The notes beneath the pieces are model-generated. The model was not told the DNA's origin, searched no databases, and worked only from the letters and a program-made list of their open reading frames with translations. The position numbers and the translations under genes are program-made. A stretch of DNA of 16,123 nt, taken from NCBI GenBank assembly GCA_900758315.1, contig CAAERF010000025.1:1-16123 (forward strand). The letters are read 5' to 3'. Each line of letters starts with the position of its first letter. The first letter of the stretch is position 1. This stretch comes from an uncultured Oscillospiraceae bacterium. GTDB taxonomy: Bacteria > Bacillota > Clostridia > Oscillospirales > Oscillospiraceae. Of the stretch, positions 1-7,159 are shown piece after piece.

Positions 1-77
1 AGTCCTTTGTTTTCGGTCAAAAAAAGAAGGGACTAAGCCAGAATGCCTTGATTTTCAAGGTCTTTCTGATTTAGTCC
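1..77. other. Competing hairpins at the left edge
   Basis: Two stem-loops share one strand. AGTCC (1-5) can pair with GGACT (30-34), helped by T and A runs inside. GGACTAA (30-36) pairs better with TTAGTCC (71-77), and inside that stem CAGAA (39-43) pairs with TTCTG (64-68) and CCTTG (46-50) with CAAGG (56-60). The second structure is a long imperfect hairpin. It could be the terminator of an upstream gene, the remains of a mobile-element end, or part of a leader. No coding sequence is visible here, and the structure may extend left of the window. Confidence 0.4.
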
Positions 78-134
78 TATTATCGCACAATAATCTTTCA
101 CCACAATAACCGCTATACAGACATAGCCAGAAGT

Positions 135-187
135 GACCCTCATTACTGCCGAGGGTCAGGGAAGAAATACCCTCATTTGAAATGAGG
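135..187 (+). promoter_or_regulatory. Leader of the mod operon with mutually exclusive hairpins
   Basis: The non-coding leader before mod carries a 9-bp direct repeat, ACCCTCATT, at 136-144 and 169-177. GACCCTC (135-141) pairs with GAGGGTC (151-157). The same GAGGGT (151-156) can instead pair with ACCCTC (169-174). A perfect 17-bp palindrome (171-187, 8-bp arms) follows, 13 nt before the GGAGG at 201-205. These pairings exclude one another, as in attenuators, but the elements could equally be repeated protein-binding sites. There is no T-tract after the last hairpin, so a classic intrinsic terminator is not supported. I found no convincing promoter; TATTAT at 78-83 and TATACA at 114-119 lack good -35 partners. 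Confidence 0.4.
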
Positions 188-214
188 ATAACACGATTAC
201 GGAGGAAATCAGCC

Positions 215-1966
215 ATGCCAACACTTGAATGGATTGGAAAAAGCAAGGTGATCAATCACCATCAGGACGTGCCGTTTCGGGTGTTGGAGCGCAAGTACAG
301 CTTTGATGAAAACGGGCAGCACGACGAGGACAACGGCAGCGAAAACATGATCATTCGGGGCGATAATCTGGAAGCCCTGAAAGCGCTGTTGCCCCGGTAT
401 GAGGGGCACGTCAAGTGCATTTACATTGATCCACCCTACAACACCGGCAACGAGGGCTGGGTCTACAACGATAATGTCAATGACCCGAAGATCAAGAAGT
501 GGCTGGGCGAGGTTGTCGGCAAAGAGGGCGAGGACTTAACCCGCCATGACAAGTGGCTATGCATGATGTACCCGCGTTTGAAGCTGCTGCAAAAGCTGCT
601 GGCGGATGATGGTGTTATTTTCATCAGCATTGATGATACGGAGTATGCCAATCTCAAGCTGATTTGTGATGAGATTTTCGGCAGTAACTGCTTTGTTTCC
701 AATATTTCCTGGCAGCGTACATATTCCACCCGCAATGACTCCAAGGGTATCGTGAACGAGGTAGAACATCTTGTGGTGTATAGCAAACCGCCTGATTGGA
801 ACCCGAACAAACTACCCCGCACAGCGGAAATGGATGCAAAATACAAAAATCCAGACAATGACAGAACACTTTGGCGAACAGATAACGCGTTTGCACCGGG
901 AGCTGCCACGCATCAAGGTATGGTTTATGCAATCCAGCACCCGTTTACAGGGAAGATGCTATATCCGGCAAATGGTCGTTGCTGGACGTTCGGTCAAGAT
1001 CAAATGTTGGAAATCATGCGCGGATGGTGCGAATACGAACTCCGCGATTTGAATGACGCACATGAGCGTGCTGTTGTATGCGGCGTTCCGGAAAGCGATG
1101 TGCGACAGGGCGTACAGGCAATCGTTCTTTCTGAATCACTCGAAATATCCGCGCAGAAGGCACAGGCGGTATATGACCGTGGACAATGGCCGCGCTTTTT
1201 CTTCACCAAAGGAGGCAAAGGCGGCATTGCCAGAAAAACATACCTCGAAAATGTGGGTGGAAAACTGCCGACAAACTTTTGGGCATTTACTGAGACTGGA
1301 CATACCGATGAAGCCAAAAAGGAAATGCTTGCGATATTTGACGGCAAAGCTACTTTTGATACACCAAAGCCTCACCGCCTGATTGAGTTTGTTTTGAAAG
1401 TTGCCGGAAACGAGAACGCACTTGTCCTCGATTCCTTCGCCGGTTCTGGTACTACCGCCCACGCCGTTCTCAACATGAACAAAGCCGATGGCGGACACCG
1501 CAAGTTCATCCTCGTTGAGATGATGGACTACGCCGACAGCATCACCGCCGAGCGCGTCAAGCGCGTGATCCGTGGCTATGGCGAGGGCAAGAACGCCGTG
1601 GAGGGTACAGGCGGCAATTTCAGCTTCTACGATCTGGGCGAACCACTGCTGGTGGGCGATTGCCTGAATGAAGCCGTTGCCCCGGAGAAGATCCGGGAAT
1701 ATATCTGGTTCATGGAAACCAAGCAGCCCTACGCCCCGCCCAGCGGCGGCAATCCGTATTACCTCGGCAAGCACAACAGCACAGGCTATTACTTCTACTA
1801 CGAGCAGCAGCGCGTGACGGTGCTGGACTATGCGTTCCTCTCCACCATTACGGAAAAAGCCGATGGAACGGTGATCTATGCCGACCGCTGCTCCATCAGC
1901 GAGGACAAGCTGGCAAAAATGGGCGTTACATTCAAGAAGATTCCGAGAGACATTAGCAGACTATAA
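215..1966 (+). CDS. mod: Type III restriction-modification DNA methyltransferase (Mod)
   Basis: This is a 583-residue DNA methyltransferase of the beta class, expected to transfer a methyl group from S-adenosylmethionine to adenine N6 and to give the complex its sequence specificity. IDPPYNTG (residues 71-78) is catalytic motif IV. SFAGSGTT (407-414) is the S-adenosylmethionine-binding motif I near the C-terminus, and this order defines the beta class. The stretch between them, about 170-395, is the target-recognition region. The start is set by GGAGGAAA at 201-208 ahead of ATG 215; an in-frame ATG at 182 has no ribosome site. The central part is visibly poorer in GC than both ends, suggesting exchange of the recognition domain. 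Its partner Res lies two genes downstream, with an ATPase gene between. Length is slightly below EcoP15I-type Mod proteins. The type III assignment rests on the paired Res. Confidence 0.9.
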   Translation: MPTLEWIGKSKVINHHQDVPFRVLERKYSFDENGQHDEDNGSENMIIRGDNLEALKALLPRYEGHVKCIYIDPPYNTGNEGWVYNDNVNDPKIKKWLGEVVGKEGEDLTRHDKWLCMMYPRLKLLQKLLADDGVIFISIDDTEYANLKLICDEIFGSNCFVSNISWQRTYSTRNDSKGIVNEVEHLVVYSKPPDWNPNKLPRTAEMDAKYKNPDNDRTLWRTDNAFAPGAATHQGMVYAIQHPFTGKMLYPANGRCWTFGQDQMLEIMRGWCEYELRDLNDAHERAVVCGVPESDVRQGVQAIVLSESLEISAQKAQAVYDRGQWPRFFFTKGGKGGIARKTYLENVGGKLPTNFWAFTETGHTDEAKKEMLAIFDGKATFDTPKPHRLIEFVLKVAGNENALVLDSFAGSGTTAHAVLNMNKADGGHRKFILVEMMDYADSITAERVKRVIRGYGEGKNAVEGTGGNFSFYDLGEPLLVGDCLNEAVAPEKIREYIWFMETKQPYAPPSGGNPYYLGKHNSTGYYFYYEQQRVTVLDYAFLSTITEKADGTVIYADRCSISEDKLAKMGVTFKKIPRDISRL

Positions 1967-1982
1967 AAGAAGGTGAGTTCAC

Positions 1983-3587
1983 ATGGCTTTTACATATTTT
2001 CTCCCCGATGAGAATGGAAATAAGACAGAACACGGGACTACCTCAAACGCAGTAATCATTATCGGAGCAAATGGGTCAGGCAAGAGCAAACTCGGTGCAT
2101 GGATTGAGCAGCAAAACATGGATCAAGTCCACCGCATTGGTGCGCAAAGAAACCTTAATTTCAATGAAAACATCCCTCTTAAGAGCTATTCACAAGCAGA
2201 AGACTTCGTCCTTTATGGAACAGATGACAAATCGAGCCAGCGTGGAAAGGGACCCCGCTGGGCGTGGGGAAAATATACTACCAAGCTGATTGATGATTTT
2301 GATAATGTGCTCGCTGCACTAATTGCACTCAAAAACAACGATAATGAAAAATTTGTCAATGAATGCAAAGCAGCATCCACCCGTGAAGAACGACCAGACC
2401 CTCCACTTACTTCAATTGATAAATTAACCCAGATATGGAATATTATTTTCCCGCAAAGAAAGCTACGAGTTGAGGATGCTAAGTTCTTAGCTGTTTTAAC
2501 TCGTGACGATTCTGAAATTCAGTATAACTCAAACCAAATGAGCGATGGTGAGCGTGCAGTTCTATATTTAGCTGCACAAGTACTGTGCGTTCCAGCAAAT
2601 AAAACGCTTATTATTGATGAGCCGGAGATACACTTACACCGTTCCATTATGAACAGATTATGGTCTGCGCTTGAAAGTTATCGACCAGATTGCCTGTTTA
2701 TTTATATTACTCATGATACGCAATTTGCTGCCGCGCATGGGCAGTCTGATAAAGTATGGATCAAGGAATTTGATGGGATGCACTGGAAACTCGAAATAAT
2801 TGATGACCAGGAGCTTCCCGAAGAGTTGCTTTTTGATATATTGGGCAGTCGAAAAAATGTGTTGTTCGTTGAGGGAGAAAGAAACAGCTATGACACCCAG
2901 CTATATAGCATTCTGTATCCGAACTACTATGTGATTGCCTGCGGGAGTTGCACCCAAGTTATTTCAAGAACAAAAGCTTTCCGAAACAGTCCATCACTAC
3001 ACCACTGCCAAGTGTTTGGCATTATTGATCGGGATTACCGATCCGATTATGAAATCGAAAAATATAAGAATGACGGGATTTACGCGCTCAAAGTCGCAGA
3101 GGTAGAAAATCTGTTTTTGGTAGAGGAACTGATACGCCTGATAGCGGATCACTTAGGACAATCACCTGATGAAAGCTTTGCCCCAATAAGAGAATACGTT
3201 ATCCATACTCGCTTTGCCCATCAAATTGATCGGCAAATTTGCCAAAGTGTAGTTGCGCATTTGAAATACCAGTTAACCGCCATCGAGCTATCGAAAAAGG
3301 ATGATGATGAAGCTAAAAACAGCTTAAACACTGCATTACAGAATATTGACTACGAGAAAACAAAAGCGGAGGAGGAGTCAAAATTCAGAGGCGCGTTATG
3401 TGAAGATGACTATGCTAAAGTACTTAGCGTATTTAATGAAAAGGGCTTGACAAGCTCCATTGGGCATTTCCTTGGATTGGTAGACAAAGAGTACTGTAAA
3501 AGTATACTGGCGCTTCTCAATGGAAAAATGCGCAATGAAATTTCAGACGCTATTTCGACTTATTTGCCTCCTGAAATTCCGAGATAA
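1983..3587 (+). CDS. AAA ATPase fused to DUF4435 (TOPRIM-like); PARIS-like AriA-AriB fusion
   Basis: This is a 534-residue protein in two parts. Residues 1-280 are a compact ABC/AAA15-21-type ATPase: Walker A GANGSGKS (28-35), signature MSDGERA (186-192), Walker B with catalytic glutamate IIDEPEIHLH (210-219) and a switch histidine in THD (243-245). Residues about 285-534 match the DUF4435/TOPRIM-like pattern: LFVEGER (294-300), a GS turn (321-322), IIDRDY (347-352) and an acidic AEVEN patch (372-376). In the PARIS defence system the ATPase AriA and the DUF4435 nuclease AriB sense anti-restriction proteins and stop growth; fused forms are known. Placement 16 nt after mod and 13 nt before res fits a guard of this restriction system. 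GC is clearly lower than in mod and res, suggesting later insertion. PARIS function is inference; an OLD-like nuclease is the alternative. A ribosome site, AAGGTGAG, precedes the ATG. Confidence 0.82.
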   Translation: MAFTYFLPDENGNKTEHGTTSNAVIIIGANGSGKSKLGAWIEQQNMDQVHRIGAQRNLNFNENIPLKSYSQAEDFVLYGTDDKSSQRGKGPRWAWGKYTTKLIDDFDNVLAALIALKNNDNEKFVNECKAASTREERPDPPLTSIDKLTQIWNIIFPQRKLRVEDAKFLAVLTRDDSEIQYNSNQMSDGERAVLYLAAQVLCVPANKTLIIDEPEIHLHRSIMNRLWSALESYRPDCLFIYITHDTQFAAAHGQSDKVWIKEFDGMHWKLEIIDDQELPEELLFDILGSRKNVLFVEGERNSYDTQLYSILYPNYYVIACGSCTQVISRTKAFRNSPSLHHCQVFGIIDRDYRSDYEIEKYKNDGIYALKVAEVENLFLVEELIRLIADHLGQSPDESFAPIREYVIHTRFAHQIDRQICQSVVAHLKYQLTAIELSKKDDDEAKNSLNTALQNIDYEKTKAEEESKFRGALCEDDYAKVLSVFNEKGLTSSIGHFLGLVDKEYCKSILALLNGKMRNEISDAISTYLPPEIPR

Positions 3588-3600
3588 AGAGGGCTGCTGT

Positions 3601-6228
3601 ATGGAACTGAAATCATATCAGAAAAAGGTGATAGCGGACTTGACCCGCTATCTTGAACTGCTGAACGAAACAAAGAATGACGCAGCGGCGTTTCGCCTGT
3701 TCTGGCAGGAAAAATCAGCCCCGACTTTAGGGCGATACCAAAACGTGATACCCGGTGTCCCGAACCTTTGCTTCAAGGTGCCGACGGGCGGCGGCAAGAC
3801 CTTTATTGCCTGCAACGCCGTTCGCCCTATCTTTGACGCACTCCCCGCTACCAAGACAAAGGCGGTTGTGTGGCTTGTTCCGTCGGACGCGATCCTGACG
3901 CAGACGGCGAAAGCCCTGAAAGACACGTCCCACCCCTACCGTCAGAAAATCGACGTGGATTTCGGCGGGCGCGTGGAGGTCTACACCAAGCAGGAGCTTT
4001 TGAACGGTCAGAACTTCAACCCCACCGCCGTAACGGAGCAGTTGTCAGTTATGGTGCTGTCCTACGATTCGTTCCGTGGTCGCGGCAAGGAGGTCTTGAA
4101 AGCCTATCAGGAGAACAGCAATCTTGCCGAGTTTGCAAAGGTGCTGGGCAAGCCCGACAGCCCCATTGAAAAAGCGGACGAAACTGCCCTGTTCCAGATT
4201 ATCAACCAGCTTAACCCGCTTGTCATCGTGGATGAGAGCCACCATGCCCGGTCGGAATTGAGCCTTGAAATGCTGGAAAACTTCAATCCCTGCTTTGTGC
4301 TGGATTTGACCGCCACGCCGAAAAAGGAGAGCAATATCATTTCCTATGTGGACGCGGTGCAGCTGAAAAACGAACACATGGTAAAGCTGCCCGTGATCGT
4401 CTATAACCGGGACAGCCAATCTGAGGTGCTGATTGACGCGATCGACCTGCGGAACAAACTGGAAGAAATCGCAAGCGCGGAGTATGCCAAAACGGGCAAA
4501 TATATCCGTCCTATCGCGCTGTTTCAGGCACAGCCGAAGGGCAAGGAGGACGCGACAACCTTTGAAAAACTGCGGGACAAGCTGGTGGACAAGGGAATCC
4601 CCATCGAGCAAATTGCCATTCGAACCGCCGATGTGAACGAGCTGAAAAACACCGATTTGATGTCCCCAAGCTGTCCGATTCGCTATATTATCACGGTCAA
4701 TGCGCTGAAAGAGGGCTGGGATTGCCCCTTTGCCTATATCCTTGCGTCCCTCGCCAATAAGACCAGTCAGGTTGACGTGGAGCAGATTTTGGGACGGATT
4801 CTCCGTCTGCCCCATACGAGTCAGCATACGCAGAGCGCACTCAATATGTCCTATGTGCTGACTTCTTCCAACGACTTCAACAATACTGTGGCGCATATCG
4901 TCAAGGGCTTAAACAGCGCAGGTTTCAGCGATAAGGACTATCGGATTGGAGAGTCTGCAAAACCTCAGATTCCCGAACAGGCAGCAGAGCAAATCACGCT
5001 GCCCGACCCGCAGGGAGCTTCCGAACCGGAAAGCGCAGAGGACGATTTTGCATGGTTGGACGATAAATCTATTGACACAGAGTTGGAACGGCGCAGAGAA
5101 CAGGCAAAAACGCCTGAAATCACCCCGAAAGCCGACACCATGCTGGACGCTGCCGCAGAGGTCGAAAAGGCATATACAGACGCAATTCAGCAGACCGGCA
5201 ATGATCCGGTGATGGACAATCTTCCGTGGGAGGTGCGGGATAAAGTGAAAACATTTTGGGTAAATCCGCAGTTCCGGGAGGATATTGAAACGCTGCAAAT
5301 CCCGCAGTTTTTCCTGAAAGTTGAGCAATCTTTGTTTACAGACGGTTCTTTTGAACTGCTGGACAAGGAAATGCTGGCAGAGGGCTTTACCCTCAAGGGC
5401 AAGGCATACGACATTGATTTTTCCGCCGCAGACGATGAAATCCGCGAAATCGACGTACGGGAGCAGGACGGCGGTTTGCCGAAGGTGTTCAAGATGGAGA
5501 GCGCCGAACAGCGGTACTTCAAAGAGTGGTTCAACAATCTGCCACCGGAAAGCCGGGTACGTCAATGCAAGGAAATGATGTTCAATCAGCTTAACAAGCT
5601 GAACATGGTGGATGCCGCCGAACTGAGAGCCTACATAAACCGCATTGTGGACGATATGGACAAAGCGCAGCTCGCCGCCATGGAGAAAGCCCCGCTGGGC
5701 TATGCGGCGAAGATCCGTGACAAGATCGAAACGCTGCTGGAAGCCCACTATCGGGAAACTTTTGATAAGTGGTTGGAAACGGAACGCATTGTCTGTATGC
5801 CCTCGTTCCGTCTGCCCCACGCAATCCATCCTACCACCCATACTGACATATACGCCCGTTCGCTGTATACGGCTGAGGATGGCGACATGAACAAGCTGGA
5901 ACAGAAGCTGATTGTGGAGTTGACCGCCCTGCCGAATGTCCGCTGGTGGCACAGGAATATTGCCCGTCAGGGTTTTGCAATCAACGGCTTTATCAAGCAC
6001 TACCCCGATATTCTGATTATGACCCAAAGCGGCAAGCTCATCTGCGCGGAAACCAAGGGCGAACACCTGAAAAACGACGATAGCCGGGAGAAAATCGCGC
6101 TCGGTCAAGCATGGAGCAGTCATGCGGGAAGTCAGTTCCGGTACTATATGGTGTTTCAGGAGGAAAATGATATTCTTAAGGGTGCTGTCAGCATGCGTAG
6201 ATTTGTAGAAATCGTTGCTGCTTTATAA
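3601..6228 (+). CDS. res: Type III restriction enzyme Res subunit (helicase-endonuclease)
   Basis: This is an 875-residue superfamily-2 translocase with a C-terminal nuclease. Helicase motifs appear in order: PTGGGKT (61-67, motif I), VDESHH (210-215, motif II), TATP (237-240, motif III) and QILGRILR (395-402, motif VI). At the C-terminus, YPD (801-803) followed by AETKG (816-820) gives the D...ExK active site of type III Res enzymes. With Mod it should form the complex that uses ATP to move along DNA and cuts near unmethylated sites. The start at 3601 is chosen for AAAGAGGG at 3586-3593; an in-frame ATG at 3520 lies inside the preceding gene and would add 27 unlikely residues. All motifs look intact. 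GC is high, like the ends of mod and unlike the gene between them. A Q/E/D-rich linker of about 455-520 separates helicase and C-terminal parts. Confidence 0.92.
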   Translation: MELKSYQKKVIADLTRYLELLNETKNDAAAFRLFWQEKSAPTLGRYQNVIPGVPNLCFKVPTGGGKTFIACNAVRPIFDALPATKTKAVVWLVPSDAILTQTAKALKDTSHPYRQKIDVDFGGRVEVYTKQELLNGQNFNPTAVTEQLSVMVLSYDSFRGRGKEVLKAYQENSNLAEFAKVLGKPDSPIEKADETALFQIINQLNPLVIVDESHHARSELSLEMLENFNPCFVLDLTATPKKESNIISYVDAVQLKNEHMVKLPVIVYNRDSQSEVLIDAIDLRNKLEEIASAEYAKTGKYIRPIALFQAQPKGKEDATTFEKLRDKLVDKGIPIEQIAIRTADVNELKNTDLMSPSCPIRYIITVNALKEGWDCPFAYILASLANKTSQVDVEQILGRILRLPHTSQHTQSALNMSYVLTSSNDFNNTVAHIVKGLNSAGFSDKDYRIGESAKPQIPEQAAEQITLPDPQGASEPESAEDDFAWLDDKSIDTELERRREQAKTPEITPKADTMLDAAAEVEKAYTDAIQQTGNDPVMDNLPWEVRDKVKTFWVNPQFREDIETLQIPQFFLKVEQSLFTDGSFELLDKEMLAEGFTLKGKAYDIDFSAADDEIREIDVREQDGGLPKVFKMESAEQRYFKEWFNNLPPESRVRQCKEMMFNQLNKLNMVDAAELRAYINRIVDDMDKAQLAAMEKAPLGYAAKIRDKIETLLEAHYRETFDKWLETERIVCMPSFRLPHAIHPTTHTDIYARSLYTAEDGDMNKLEQKLIVELTALPNVRWWHRNIARQGFAINGFIKHYPDILIMTQSGKLICAETKGEHLKNDDSREKIALGQAWSSHAGSQFRYYMVFQEENDILKGAVSMRRFVEIVAAL

Positions 6229-6238
6229 GGAGCTTATC

Positions 6239-7159
6239 ATGCGCATATATAAAAATTTTAAAGAATCAAACAATGTCACGCTATACAATGGCGATTGTAG
6301 AAAGCTGTTGAAACGATTACCTAGCGAAAGTGTGGACTTAGTTGTAACATCGCCTCCGTATTGTATTGGGAAAGCCTATGAGGATCCTCATGACGATATC
6401 GAAACCTTTAGGAAACAGCATCAAGATATTTTTAGTGACCTGTATAGAGTTGTAAAACCCGGTGGAAGTATCTGTTGGCAAATCGGATATCATGTGTCTG
6501 ATAAATGCGTTGTACCACTTGACTACATTGTTTATGACATATTTACATCCATGAGTGAAGGGCTAGATAATCCTTTGATATTGAGAAATCGCATTGTTTG
6601 GACATTTGGACACGGGTTAAATAGTACGACGCGATTTAGTGGTAGGCACGAAATGATTTTGTGGTTTACAAAAGGTCTACAGACTGTTTTCAATTTGGAT
6701 GAGGTGCGAGTTCCTCAAAAGTATCCTGGAAAACGATTTTATAAGGGACCGAATAAGGGGCAACTCAGTGGCAATCCAATGGGCAAAAATCCTTCTGATG
6801 TGTGGGATATACCAAATGTAAAAGCAAAACACATTGAAAAGACAGCTCATCCATGTCAATTTCCTGTAGCTATTCCCCGACGGTTAATTAGAGCATTGAC
6901 GAATAAAAATGGTCTAGTATTGGATCCATTCATGGGTTCTGGTACGACCGGAGTTGCAGCTTTGATAGAGGGGAGACGCTTTGTTGGATCCGAAATTCAA
7001 AAAAGCTATTTTGATATCTCCGTCGAACGTATTAAAGATGCATCTGATGGCAAAGCCAAAATACGCGAAGATAGACCTGTCACAGAACCAAACCCGAATG
7101 CAGCAGTAGCAAAATTACCCGATGAATTTCGAAGAATAAGGGAGGCAAATGATGAATAA
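6239..7159 (+). CDS. Beta-class site-specific DNA methyltransferase (TSPPY type, probably N4-cytosine)
   Basis: This is a 306-residue methyltransferase. TSPPY (37-41) is catalytic motif IV and DPFMGSGTT (229-237) is the S-adenosylmethionine site, again in beta-class order. An S before PPY is typical of N4-cytosine enzymes, though some adenine-N6 enzymes share it. The start is ATG 6239, 10 nt after the res stop; its AAGGAG overlaps that stop codon. An in-frame ATG at 6215 would lie within res. The gene is far more AT-rich than res, so it belongs to a different module despite the tight spacing. Its last 11 nt overlap the DGQHR gene, so the two are probably translationally coupled and act as a pair. 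No ordinary type II endonuclease is visible next to it. Confidence 0.88.
   Translation: MRIYKNFKESNNVTLYNGDCRKLLKRLPSESVDLVVTSPPYCIGKAYEDPHDDIETFRKQHQDIFSDLYRVVKPGGSICWQIGYHVSDKCVVPLDYIVYDIFTSMSEGLDNPLILRNRIVWTFGHGLNSTTRFSGRHEMILWFTKGLQTVFNLDEVRVPQKYPGKRFYKGPNKGQLSGNPMGKNPSDVWDIPNVKAKHIEKTAHPCQFPVAIPRRLIRALTNKNGLVLDPFMGSGTTGVAALIEGRRFVGSEIQKSYFDISVERIKDASDGKAKIREDRPVTEPNPNAAVAKLPDEFRRIREANDE

Noticed and set aside
78..119. A mod promoter using TATTAT (78-83) or TATACA (114-119)
   Set aside because: Neither has a reasonable -35 hexamer at 16-18 bp, so the promoter cannot be placed and may be upstream of the window.
4045..6123. Two long open frames on the - strand (4045-4896 and 4909-6123)
   Set aside because: They lie wholly antisense to res, whose helicase and nuclease motifs are intact. 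They have no ribosome sites or recognisable domains and reflect the codon bias of res.
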